DNA from: Mermis nigrescens
Taxonomy: Eukaryota > Nematoda > Enoplea > Mermithida > Mermithidae
Length of the DNA stretch: 64,000 nt
Assembly (NCBI GenBank): GCA_036768485.1
Contig: JAVLUZ010000154.1
Span: 8,358,342 to 8,422,341, forward strand
Reading direction: 5' to 3'
Notes under the pieces: model-generated
Seen by the model: the letters and a program-made list of their open reading frames with translations, nothing else
Told to the model about the DNA's origin: nothing
Databases searched by the model: none
Shown here: piece after piece, positions 45,991 to 54,787 of the stretch
How positions within the stretch are numbered: position 1 is the stretch's first letter
How the letters are laid out: the number at the start of each line of letters is the position of its first letter
Program-made: the position numbers and the translations under genes

Positions 45991-46274
45991 AAAATTTGCA
46001 CCTTTTTAGATTAGAACGTTTGTCATGGATGAGGTGATGTGTTCATCGATGTTTTTTTATGTAAAGATTCGCTTAATAAAATTTGGTCTCTGGGCTTAGA
46101 AATTCCCATAAATTGAACAGTACGCTCAATTCGCCTCTAATGGCGTGTTCATCAATTTCTAGCAATGTTCGCCTATATTGTTTGCTCATTTTTGACCAAA
46201 AATACGCGCCAAGTGATTGAAAAAATACTGTCCAAGCTCCATTTTTTTAAATTCGCAAGAGACGAAATCATTAT
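45991..46274. other. Maverick non-coding stretch
   Basis: Between the minisatellite and the integrase stop. No open frame or repeat recognised. Confidence 0.4.
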
Positions 46275-47337
46275 TTATACTTTTAGCACATTAGAGACCC
46301 ATGAATCGAATTTGGGCGGGTAGCCCCTCCAGCGTACCAGATAATCAGTTTTTGCGCCTCTTTTTCTTGTTTTTATAATTTTTTCAATAATGAACAAATC
46401 GTCAGTGGAAACATTAATTTTTTGCAGTTCGGGCTCGTAAAAAATACCATCTAGTTTTTCGCCTATTTGATCTTCTAAAACATAGACAGGCGGGGTTCTA
46501 GCGTATCTTTCTTTAACTACAAAATACTCCTCGGTCCAATTGGGCCAGAACCCTTTTTCGAATGCACGCTTCACTTTACTTATTCTGACTTTGTCGCCAA
46601 TTTCGAATTTGAATTCAGTTTGATTATCGCCCGTAAGGCGGAATGCTCTGTTTAATATTTCACGCTCGTTCTTAGCCGTCACATCCGCCGGAGACGTACC
46701 TATTGTTCTATGAAACGAATTGTTGTAATTTTTCATAATTTTTGGCAAAATGTCAATATACTTGTACGTGTTGCTTTTAGTAAAATACTTCCACATGCGT
46801 TCTTTGAGTGTTCTATTGAAACGCTCTACTACAGATGCTTTCATTTCGCTTTTAGTAGTGAAAAAATCGACAGATTCTGATTTCAAAAATTTCTGAAACT
46901 CGTTGTTTACAAATTCTTCTCCTGCGTCCGTTTGTAGCTTATAGGGTTTGCGGTTAGACTACGCGAAAATGTGTTTAAAAGCCTCGACAATGTCTTTTGA
47001 ATTTTTGCTTTTTAGTGGAACGGACCATGCGTACTTTGAGAAAATGTCTATGCAGTTGAGTAGGTACTTAAAATTTTCGTTATGGTCGGCTAGGGATTGC
47101 AAATCGACCAAATCCGCCTGCCATTGCTCGTCTATGCTGCTCACTAGGACTTTGTTTCGAGAATAACGCTTGAATGCGGGTTTGTGTAAAGTGTAGGTAG
47201 GTTGTTTTTCCAGCCATGCTTTTACCTGTTCCAATTTGGCGGTCGGGGCGAATCCTTTTGACACGAGTGTAAAGTTGGTTGACGTCAGTAAACCCGCTTT
47301 GCGGGTCGTAGTACAATTTTTTCAGTATTTTATCCAT
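46275..47337 (-). pseudogene. Maverick integrase with chromodomain, inactivated
   Basis: A retroviral-type integrase read from 47337 downward. The start 'MDKILKKLYYDPQSGF' is typical. A frame change near 47.25-47.26 kb is needed to reach 'EQVKAWLEKQPTYTLHKP' and the first catalytic Asp in 'QWQADLVD'. An in-frame TAG at 46959-46961 separates this from the second catalytic Asp ('LQTDAGEEF') and the Glu ('ASVVERFNRTL'). A C-terminal chromodomain ('YLVRWRGYPPKFDSWV') follows. All three DDE residues survive. Both lesions are needed to break it and neither is in the catalytic motifs, so the loss looks recent. It would have inserted Maverick ends with 6-bp duplications. Confidence 0.92.
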
Positions 47338-47374
47338 TTCCGTTTTTCTTCTGAATTTTATTTATTTATTAACA

Positions 47375-47720
47375 TTACAACACACGATTTACATGATAAG
47401 CGATACAGTTTTCGTACAAATTCTCCCACATATTTTTTCCATTTATGTCGAACGACGACCATAGACTACATAGAGCATCGATATCTTTACTCAAAATCGT
47501 TTGCTTTATATTTTGCGCAAAGACCCAGAACGCGTTGCGTTTATCACTTTCGCGTTGCTCTTTTTTAAACTCTTCGCTCATGAATCCCCAGAAACACGAG
47601 CCTATATTTTGAACATTTCTGACGCTCAAGTAGCGGTTGTTTGCTTTTTCAACGAGCCTTTGAACAAAATGATGATACGCTAGTTCGCCAAGAGAAGAAA
47701 TGGCTAGTTGCTTTAAGATA
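47375..47720 (-). CDS. Small Maverick protein, paralogue of 40147-40461, start unclear
   Basis: The frame is open from about 47720 to the stop at 47375. Homology with the 40.1-40.5 kb gene extends upstream of the longest conventional start. 'YHHF', 'GSCFWGFM' and 'IDALCSLWSSFD' align with 'YNHF', 'GNYFWPLL' and 'IHTLANLWQNFN'. The first ATG in frame is well inside the homologous region, so the original ATG seems lost or a non-ATG codon is used. CTATAAATA at 47745-47753 sits at the right distance for a start near 47.71 kb. Function unknown; two divergent copies in one element suggest a useful role. Confidence 0.6.
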
Positions 47721-47744
47721 TAAAATATACCTGGCGCGCGCCCT

Positions 47745-47753
47745 TATTTATAG
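47745..47753 (-). promoter_or_regulatory. CTATAAATA motif upstream of the 47.4-47.7 kb gene
   Basis: Reads GTCTATAAATAAG on the minus strand. It supports a transcript starting near 47.72 kb. Confidence 0.6.
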
Positions 47754-47757
47754 ACAT

Positions 47758-48087
47758 TTAGTAGGTAGCTTTGGCCTTTCCCGCCTCGGCCTGCTGCTCG
47801 GTGTAGCGCTTCAGCACTCGCTGCCCTGCTTCTTGCATGGCCCTATTAAATTCGCAGCACCTAGGGCACATTTGTATATTCAAGTACCACCTGCCTGCAT
47901 TTGTTTCGAAAAAATCCCTTTCAGAACTATTTTTCTGGCAAAAGTAGCATAGGTGAATCATCAGGGGGAACATGGGGCGCTCCAGATTTCTACCACATAG
48001 CTCTATAGGCGGTCGAATCGACCTCCCATGCGGCTTATTTTCTCCTTCAGTAAACGGCAATTTTTTGATTTCTCTTAATTCTTTCAT
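47758..48087 (-). CDS. Small zinc-ribbon-type Maverick protein
   Basis: 109 residues with two Cys pairs, 'LCYFC' and 'CPRCC', spaced about 26 residues apart as in a zinc ribbon. A basic N-terminal part precedes them and a Gln/Ala-rich helical tail follows. No catalytic motif. It faces the polymerase fragment across a divergent promoter. It could be a DNA-binding or transcription accessory factor; the function is unknown. The 3' end is only 5 bp from the neighbouring TATA-like motif. Confidence 0.65.
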   Translation of the reverse strand: MKELREIKKLPFTEGENKPHGRSIRPPIELCGRNLERPMFPLMIHLCYFCQKNSSERDFFETNAGRWYLNIQMCPRCCEFNRAMQEAGQRVLKRYTEQQAEAGKAKATY

Positions 48088-48136
48088 TTTTTTAAGTACT
48101 AGAAAATCCCAAGTTAAAGCAGTAAAACACTGCTAG

Positions 48137-48161
48137 TATTTATGGGTTTTGTCTATAAATA
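48137..48161. promoter_or_regulatory. Divergent promoter, zinc-ribbon gene / polymerase fragment
   Basis: Minus-strand CCATAAATA (48137-48145, one mismatch) and plus-strand GTCTATAAATAAG with the core at 48153-48161. The plus-strand motif is about 42 bp before the ATG at 48199. Confidence 0.65.
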
Positions 48162-48198
48162 AGAATACATTTTGACTTCAGTTGAGTTCTATTTTATC

Positions 48199-48996
48199 AT
48201 GGATTTAAATCGATATTATGAAGTAGGTGAACTTCCACCTATTTCTGTTCGTAGGTTCAAATCTACTGCAAAAACGTTTCTGTTGAAGTTTCGAAACATT
48301 TATGAGTGCCCTAATATAATTGAGGTTTTTGAGCCAATTTTTAAAGATGTTATCAAAAAAATGTTACGTGACTACCCTGCAGACTGTATGGTAGGCATTG
48401 AAATTAGGCACCCAAGTTTATATGAGCGTGTAATAGTCCCATTCACTCAGCGTCAATATTTGAATGCTGACAAGGTTTTGAGTATTATGGAAAATGTTGC
48501 GCAATCTAAAAAGGAGTTTTGCTTTGATGAATATATGACATTCAGGGTAGTTGTTGTTGATAAAAAACCCCAGAGGGGTTCAGGTTTGAGTACAATTCCT
48601 TCAGATGTTAGGACATTTTGCAAAAATGGAGGAGCATACACTAAAATTGCATCAAATGATAATTTATCACTACCCCGAGCTGTTGTAACAGGAATCGCAA
48701 AGCTTGACAATAATTATAAATGGGAGACTATTAGAAAAGGAGAAGAAAACCGTTGCACTCTGCAAAAGCAGCTAGCTTTAGACTTAACGCGTAAGGCTAA
48801 CCTCAGCACCAAAGAAGAAATATATGGTATAGATGCTGTAGAAAAAATTCAAAAGGTACTAGCGCCTGACTACCAAATCATAGTATACTCAGGCAATGTT
48901 ATATTTTTCGAAGGACCTAAAGCTGACAAGGTAATTCATTTGCACGCTGCTTATGATCACTTTGATTTAATTACAAAAATGCCCAAGCTGCAGTAA
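48199..48996 (+). CDS. DNA polymerase B, N-terminal fragment only
   Basis: 265 residues from the ATG at 48199 (an upstream TTG is less likely given TATA spacing). It matches the region that precedes exonuclease and polymerase domains in Maverick PolB: 'NIIEVFEPIFKDVI', 'GIEIRHPSL', 'FDEYMTFRVVVV', then 'NDNLSLPRAVVTGIAKL', 'IQKVLAPDYQIIVYS' and 'HFDLITKMP'. The family continues past this last motif into a Cys-rich zinc segment and the catalytic domains. Here the frame stops at 48996, 1 bp before the right TIR. No exonuclease or polymerase motif is present, so replication functions are lost. The D-N-x-(C)-L-P-R-A and H-(Y/F)-D-x-I strings look OTU-like, with Ser replacing the usual Cys. Confidence 0.88.
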   Translation: MDLNRYYEVGELPPISVRRFKSTAKTFLLKFRNIYECPNIIEVFEPIFKDVIKKMLRDYPADCMVGIEIRHPSLYERVIVPFTQRQYLNADKVLSIMENVAQSKKEFCFDEYMTFRVVVVDKKPQRGSGLSTIPSDVRTFCKNGGAYTKIASNDNLSLPRAVVTGIAKLDNNYKWETIRKGEENRCTLQKQLALDLTRKANLSTKEEIYGIDAVEKIQKVLAPDYQIIVYSGNVIFFEGPKADKVIHLHAAYDHFDLITKMPKLQ

Positions 48997-48997
48997 G

Positions 48998-49755
48998 CCG
49001 AGCAAAGCAATATTTTGCATACTTTCACGAACGATCAATTGATGAGCACATACTCTGCTACATTGTGCTTAAAAACTAAATACTGCCAAGTGTAAAGTAA
49101 ATTGGTATACTGTAGGCTGCGTGCTAAAATTCTGCGCATAGCATGCCTCGCCTATGTACATCATATCCGGAAAATATTAACAAAATCCGGCTATTGTTTC
49201 CTATATGCAAAAGTGTAAACTGATGCTGGTATACTGTAGGTTGCGTGCTAAAAGTTTGTACATAGGATACCTAACATATACTCAACATACTCTGCAAATT
49301 TGAGCCCGATCCGACCGCTGGTTCTTGACCTACTAAAAAATCGATAAAATCAATCAATAATCAAAGTCTCCCGGGAAACCTCTCATTTCATAGGACTGCT
49401 CTTCGTGTGCCACCTCCCCTCCCTATGGGTAGGCCTTGGCGACCTTTAGACCACCCTCCACAGAATCGCTTAGGCTTATGGGAACGCTCCCCAGGCTTGG
49501 GGCACCACCCCCTAGGCTTAAGAGTACCTTTGCCCTAAAAAATCATTAATTTTCGAGTTTCCCGGGAAACTCATTTAGGCAGGTCAAGGCCCCCTCCCCT
49601 CAGGCTTAGGGACACGCCTGTCTATTCTTCATCACTGCCTATGCTACAGCATTGCTACCTGGCCCCACCCCAGGTAGCAAGTTTGGGCCCGCCCGCCTAT
49701 GCTTAAGCATAGGCTATGTTATAAAATTGATGCCAGGGAGACACGGTATACTACT
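48998..49755 (-). repeat. Maverick right terminal inverted repeat
   Basis: Inverted copy of 39470-40228. Its inner end holds the C-terminal codons of the 40.1-kb gene, a sign that the left end was copied onto the right, replacing the polymerase 3' part. Confidence 0.92.
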
Positions 49756-49761
49756 TATTAC
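49756..49761 (+). other. Maverick target-site duplication, right
   Basis: TATTAC, identical to 39464-39469. Confidence 0.9.
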
Positions 49762-49808
49762 ATTATACGGTTTTTTATTTTGAATCGCCTATTCACACTG
49801 TTTGCCAG

Positions 49809-49905
49809 GCATTTGCACCCATTTACTGAAGTTACAATGAGCGACTTGATCCTCGAATATAGTCAAGTGAATTTCAGAATCATTTTTGTTGGATATGTCC
49901 TAATG
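49809..49905 (+). CDS. Patched-like gene, exon 11, copy 1
   Basis: Acceptor TTTGCCAG (49808), donor GTGAGT (49906); phase 2 in, phase 0 out. Encodes 'TMSDLILEYSQVNFRIIFVG' and the start of membrane span 2, matching Patched S-x-x-x-x-(D/N)-(I/M)-L-x-x-(F/Y)-S and the following hydrophobic block with G-Y-x-L-M. A second copy is at 54691-54787. Confidence 0.92.
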
Positions 49906-50571
49906 GTGAGTAGTCTCCGTGTGCACCAAATGAAATTTCGAGTTCATTTTTTAAAAGTTGACTTCTACTAATTAATTGAATAACTCAATTATTGTTTAAT
50001 TAATTAATTGACTAATTAAGTATATAATTGCCATTATTAATTGGTATTAATCAATGCATTTAGATTGAAAGGAGGTGGTTTGCATGAAAAACAAAATATG
50101 ATTGACTGACTTGCCTTCTAGAAAAATCGTGTACATCAGCCTAAATAAACTATTTGAAACCAAAAAAAAGCGAAAAAATTCTTGTAGAACAGGCCATAGT
50201 ATTTTTTATGAAATTTCCGGTCCGCTTTTCAGTTCATCAACAAAAAATTCAAAATTCGGTAACTTGCTTCAATAATTTAATCATGCGAGCTCATATTGAG
50301 AGGTTTTTTCTCCAAACAAGCATCATTCTCTAGATTCCTTGGCTACATAATACAGAAAAGAATTAGGTGAGAGTTAATAAATAAAGATTACGTCCAATTT
50401 TCTCATTTGACTGGTTTTAGTGGTCAAAATTTTCTTGCGATGAGGCTACGCGAGTTGAAAAAATGTAAAATGGTAATCAACGAAATTGGAAGCTAATCTT
50501 CGATGGTTTTTTATGTAAAATGCAATGTTATTGAATACTCTTAAATTTTCTGAAATTTCCTCGATCTTCAG

Positions 50572-50658
50572 TTCATTTACGCTGCCGTATCACTGCAGAA
50601 TTTCGCAGATTGTGGCGAGTCGTCTTGCATTGGAGTGGGATTAGCTGGATGCTTTCTG
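50572..50658 (+). CDS. Patched-like gene, exon 12, copy 1
   Basis: Acceptor ATCTTCAG (50571), donor GTAAAG (50659); phase 0 in and out. Encodes 'FIYAAVSLQNF' and 'GVGLAGCFL': the end of span 2 and start of span 3 of the sterol-sensing domain (family: Y-A-x-x-x-x-x-R-W ... V-G-L-A-G-V-L-L). Second copy at 55454-55540. Confidence 0.92.
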
Positions 50659-50817
50659 GTAAAGGCATTCATCGGCTAAATCATTCTGTATTTGGATAAT
50701 TCAAATTAATTTTTCACCTATTCATATGCTCATCTTAGGCAAAAAAGCTTTCAAAACGACTTACAAATCTTAGTTACGAGACTTACAGTTTGAAGTAAAG
50801 CTAAGGTGACCAATAAT

Positions 50818-51450
50818 ATAAGATTTTGCTAAGCCATATTGGCTGACGTGAAATCTATATTCCACTAACAAACAAATTAGACTTTACATATGCATTGTTC
50901 ATTCTCTTTAGCTAAATACAGCTCGTTGTAAGCGTAAAAGGCGGAGCTTGCTCACGCCCAAACAGCGTTAGTTAGGTACATAACTCAGTGTTCATGAAAG
51001 CGAGTAAACTTCAATAAAAGCGCCAGAAGAAGTGATAAGAAGAATTTGATTTATCGCTTGCGAACGTGTTACAAGATAAGCGCATAAAGGGGATCTAAAA
51101 CGAAATACTGAGACTAAGTAATATACAGTGCGCAAAAGAAAGAACCAGATCCCGGTCGATGAGTGAGAGTTGAGCATGATCAACTTGTCTTAAGTCCCTC
51201 TAGCCTTCGTTAGGTTGTATTTCCAAAGAACCGCGATTGTTGCGACGACCTCGCGTCTGGTTGAATTTGCTGCCGCGTCCTTGAGACTTTCTTGTAAAGA
51301 ATGTGATAAAATTTTGGGTAACGGGAGGGTGGGCATATGTAAAGTCTAATTTGTTTGTTAGTGGAATATAGATTTCACGTCAGCCAATATGGCTTAGCAA
51401 AATCTTATATTCCACTACACAAACAAATTAGACTTTACATATGCATGTTC
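50818..51450. repeat. DIRS terminal region with inverted and split repeats
   Basis: The block ATAAGATTTTGCTAAGCCAT continuing through ACAAACAAATTAGACTTTAC (50818-50893) recurs inverted at 51333-51409. Its distal part recurs again in direct orientation at about 51408-51445. Such permuted short repeats are what DIRS/PAT elements use in place of LTRs. Confidence 0.75.
51190..51310 (-). pseudogene. Possible Arg/Gly-rich Gag tail fragment
   Basis: In one minus-strand frame the text is 'KSQGRGSKFNQTRGRRNNRG', similar to the basic RG-rich C-termini of DIRS Gag proteins. It lies on the wrong side of the recombinase for an intact element, so it may be part of another copy or chance. Confidence 0.3.
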
Positions 51451-51479
51451 AAAGCGTTTGCATACTTTTTGTGAGAGGA

Positions 51480-52563
51480 CTGACATTAGCATCTTTGGAA
51501 TTATCTTCAATATTTCGATTGTAAAATTTGAAAAAAGTAGATGTGTGAGACCAGTTAGCACTTTTCCAAATATCTGAAATACTCAGCCCGCTTTTTGCGG
51601 CTTTTGAAGAAGAAGAAGCTGATCGAACGGAGTGGGCCTTAAATTCATCGCAATCAATTCCTGCTAGTTTAAGTGTTTCTTGAACCCATCTTGAAAACGA
51701 TGTCGTTTTATTCCGTTATATGGTTTGATGAAAGGTAGAAAAGTTTGTTTTGGTGGATCAAATAATTTTAGTCATATATAAATACAAAAGTATATGATGA
51801 TACGGGCAGACGCTTTTTTCTGAGAAACGAAAGACTTGCATGCAGCACAAGCGGAGGACCAAAATGACGAGTTTTAGTCATTTCGGGTGCCGTAAACGAA
51901 ATATAATTATCGAAAAGTCGCATAAAATTTACATCCAATTTTGAAAACCCGGAATACCTTTGGGGGCTACATAAGGCCAACAACATAACGGTTTTAAACG
52001 ATAGTAATTTTCGGTTTGTTACGTGACTAAAATCAGCTTCATCGAGATATAATTCTTTCAGATATTTATTATTATGTCAAAGTCCCACGTGTCAGCATAG
52101 CGAGGTAGAGGAGGGTCAGCACGAAAAATACCTTCCATGACGCGTGGTAAAATATGATAACTATTGAAAGTTTCGTTAAATTCGCGAAGGAATGCACACC
52201 CAGCGCTTCGCGTTCCTGAAATGATTCGATATTTATACCCTAAATTATAGAGGTCGGCAAGGAAGTTACCCTAATCTACTGTAGATGCGCGAAGCGGATT
52301 AATTTTCCGCTCAGTACACCAGCTATGCCATTTTTTGATGGCCGTATTGAGTGCTTTTTGGTACCTGGTGCCCAAGATTGTAAATCAAGGTCGAAAGCTG
52401 ACCTTGATAATCCTCGGGCCGACCATGCTTGCCCGATACTTTCCAGGCTGATAATCTTAGGCTGCCATTGCTTATGAGCGGATGGGGTTGGCTGGTGTAA
52501 TGTTTCGAAAATTAGAGGGTCAAGTTTCCAGTTAGAGCTGTCAAAAAAGGGCACGAGAAGCAT
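51480..52563 (-). pseudogene. DIRS tyrosine recombinase, frameshifted
   Basis: Begins 'RGLSRSAFDLDLQSWAPGTK', the usual start of DIRS/Ngaro recombinases. 'PPLPRYADTWDF' and 'MLLALCSPQR' (first catalytic Arg region) follow. The C-terminal catalytic box 'AHSVRSASSSSAAKSGLSIS' is next, then 'SANWSHTSTFFKFYNR' with the H-x-x-R and nucleophile Tyr. At least three frame changes or stops separate these pieces. Confidence 0.85.
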
Positions 52564-52580
52564 TGTCTGCTAGAAAATTT

Positions 52581-53100
52581 TCAAAACGCTAAATGGTGCG
52601 CTTGCAAATTTATTTCTTTATCGAGACACCATTTCCAGATTTGTACTGAAAGGTCACAGAGATAAGCACTTTTCGTCCCACCCATTTTATACAGATATGC
52701 AACCGAAAAGGAATTATCCAACATGAGTGAAACGGATGTTCGAAAACAATTTTTCGCAAAAATTTTTAGTGCGAAAAAGGTTGCAAGCATTTCTTTACAA
52801 TTTATATGCAACGTAGTTTCGTCTGCTTTCCAAACGACAGAATACCGATTCTCTATTAGAGTATGCGCCCCAGCCCGTATTAGATGCGTCGGAAAAAGTA
52901 GTAAGCGTGCTGTCTGATGGGACAATGTCTCGCCCATTCCAATGAATAAGTTGTTTTGCCCCAAGCACTTAATTCAGTTTTGGCTCCCTCTGAAAGCACG
53001 CAAGCCGCATTATAAGACCCGCTTCGATGTAGGCTTTCAATCAAACACTTTTGGAGATGGCGACTGAACAAATGAGCCTGAATAATAGCTTGACTCCACT
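52581..53100 (-). pseudogene. DIRS RNase H region
   Basis: Contains 'HINCKEMLATFFALKIFA' and 'VSLMLDNSFSVAYLYKMGG', the E and D(N) motifs of retroelement RNase H. Read in a different frame from the upstream reverse transcriptase. Confidence 0.75.
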
Positions 53101-54006
53101 GATGTAAAAAGTCCCAAAAGCATAGCGAGATCTCGTGAAAAGACGAAATTCGCTTTTAGGAATAAATTACACATGTTAATAATTTTCTGAACTTTCTGAT
53201 CGGGTATGCAGAACTGCATGCCAACGGAGTCTATAGAAAAACCGAGAAACGTGATATTTTTCGTCGGCTGTGTGACCGATTTTTCTTTGTTAACCACAAA
53301 GCCGAGATGAGTCAGCATAAAGCAAATTAGACTAACATCTGACAAAGGCCATCTCGTGTTTGATTGAATAGCAATATATCGTCCAAATAAATAATAAGAC
53401 GTAGACCTAGCTGTCTTACTGTAGAAATAAATGGCTTTAACAATTTCGTAAAAACGCGAGGGGCGGAAGATAGGCCGAATGGCAAACACGTAAAACAATA
53501 AAATTTCCCTTCCCATTCAAAACAGGTATTTTCTATGTTCCTTAGCAATAGGGACCGAAAAATAAGCATCTTTAGGATCGATTTTAGCCATAAAATCGTT
53601 TTTTCTTAAAATATCTTTTATCACAGTAATCGTTTCCATTTTTAAAATGTTCGTATGTAACAAACTGGTTTAATGGCTTCAGATTTATGACCGATCTAAG
53701 ATCCCCGGTTTTCTTCGGGACGAAAAAAATTGTTGATATCCAGGTTCCCTTTTCAAGACTGGGAATAGACACGATGGCCTTCTTTTCGAGCAAGATGTTA
53801 ATTTCTTTTTGAATCGCAATTATTTCCGACCCCGAAAAATTAATAGGCTTCGGGCAAAAAGGCTGGTGAGGCAAAAAATCATCAAACTCGATCTTATAGC
53901 CTGAAACGCTATTCAAGATCCATTTATGGAAGTTAATTTGGCCCAATTTTCTTTGAATAGGGCAATGCGGCCTCCATCTGACCAGGGTCAACAAGGACAA
54001 ACACAA
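53100..54006 (-). pseudogene. DIRS reverse transcriptase, frameshifted
   Basis: Fingers 'GTWISTIFFVPKKTGDLRSV' with 'LKPLNQFV', then a shift. 'DAYFSVPIAKEHRKYLF', 'LPFGLSSAPRVFTKLL' and 'LRLIIYLDDILLF' (catalytic YxDD) follow, then 'ITFLGFSID'. Motif order is canonical; the frame changes at least three times. Confidence 0.88.
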
Positions 54007-54630
54007 ATACTATAAATTCATCTGCGTACCTGAAGGTGTCATGATCAGTCGACGGTTTTCGTCTGAAAATATCGCGTGACAACGAAGTGGCTCGGTAAGA
54101 ATGTGGCTTCGACAGATTTTCGACAGCCTGAGCCAATGACTTGTCCTTTCGACGTCTGTCTTTCAACCTGCCGCACAAAATCTCGCCGAAAAGCGGCGGA
54201 GGCGTCAACTTCGAATTAATATCGGAAGATCGAAAAAAACCGTTTCGTCATACGGCACGTGAATCGAATAAATTTCGGGTAAAATATTGTTCTTCAGACC
54301 CAGTAAACGTAGAATTTCGAAACGACGTTCAGCGACTAAATCCTGAATAACAAAGGACAGATGCCGCAAACCGTGACGAACAGCTTTCTCGGTGTAATCT
54401 AACGTACTAGCATTCTTCTCGATTTCGTTAAGAGATGTCAAAGGATACATGGCCTCTAAGATAGCTTGATTTAAAAGCTTAAGACGATCGTCTTTACGGG
54501 CTGGCCATTTATTTTGGCTCTCAAGGAGGAGACGAATTTCGTCATCAATGGCCGGTGCGATATCTAGCACCCGAACAGTCCGGAATAGGAATTTTGCTAT
54601 AACGATCATTCCGAGTTTTACGATCTTCAA
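53950..54630 (-). pseudogene. DIRS Gag-like, 5' truncated and frameshifted
   Basis: Helical text with 'AVRHGLRHLSFVIQDLVAER' and 'ILRLLGLKNNILP', recalling DIRS Gag C-terminal regions. A shifted frame carries 'PPLFGEILCGRLKDRR'. The 5' part is missing because the duplicated Patched segment starts at 54632. Confidence 0.65.
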
Positions 54631-54690
54631 AACTACTTATTACATTATACGGTTTTTTATTTTGAATCGCCTATTCACACTGTTTGCCAG

Positions 54691-54787
54691 GCATTTGCAC
54701 CCATTTACTGAAGTTACAATGAGCGACTTGATCCTCGAATATAGTCAAGTGAATTTCAGAATCATTTTTGTTGGATATGTCCTAATG
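54691..54787 (+). CDS. Patched-like gene, exon 11, copy 2
   Basis: Identical to the 49809-49905 exon including splice sites. Copy 2 is the one nearer to exon 13. Joining exon 12 copy 1 (phase 0 out) to this exon (phase 2 in) would shift the frame, so only one pair can be used in a coding mRNA. Confidence 0.9.

Larger units (their letters stand above)
39470..49755. mobile_element. Maverick/Polinton element, 10,286 bp
   Basis: Begins AGTAGTATACC and ends with the inverse GGTATACTACT, with 759-bp and 758-bp terminal inverted repeats and a perfect 6-bp target duplication. Gene content is diagnostic: double-jelly-roll capsid protein, adenain-like protease, FtsK/HerA-type packaging ATPase, chromodomain integrase and the N-terminus of a protein-primed DNA polymerase B. 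It is shorter than typical full-length Mavericks (usually 15-20 kb) because the polymerase is cut off by the right repeat. The virion genes are intact, but integrase and polymerase are not, so the copy is non-autonomous. It lies in intron 10 of the Patched-like gene, 54 bp upstream of exon 11. Confidence 0.97.
49750..50817 (+). repeat. 1,068-bp direct repeat with Patched exons 11-12, copy 1
   Basis: Matches 54632-55699 at a constant offset of 4,882 bp, with no difference noticed on reading. The shared block begins with ACTACT, the last six bases of the Maverick, then TATTAC and exon 11. It ends at CAATAAT. Confidence 0.93.
50818..54631 (-). mobile_element. DIRS/PAT-like tyrosine-recombinase retrotransposon, decayed
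   Basis: Minus-strand order: gag-like (54.6-54.0 kb), reverse transcriptase with 'YLDD' (54.0-53.1), RNase H (about 52.96-52.58), tyrosine recombinase (52.56-51.48), then a non-coding end with inverted and direct copies of an about 40-80-bp block. This content and order defines DIRS-type elements; the PAT branch was described from a nematode. Many frameshifts and stops make it defective. Its ends are exactly the edges of the 1,068-bp duplicated Patched segment. Confidence 0.88.

Noticed and set aside
45709..46037. Open frames of 83-101 codons on both strands
   Set aside because: They are the 20-21-bp minisatellite read in several frames.
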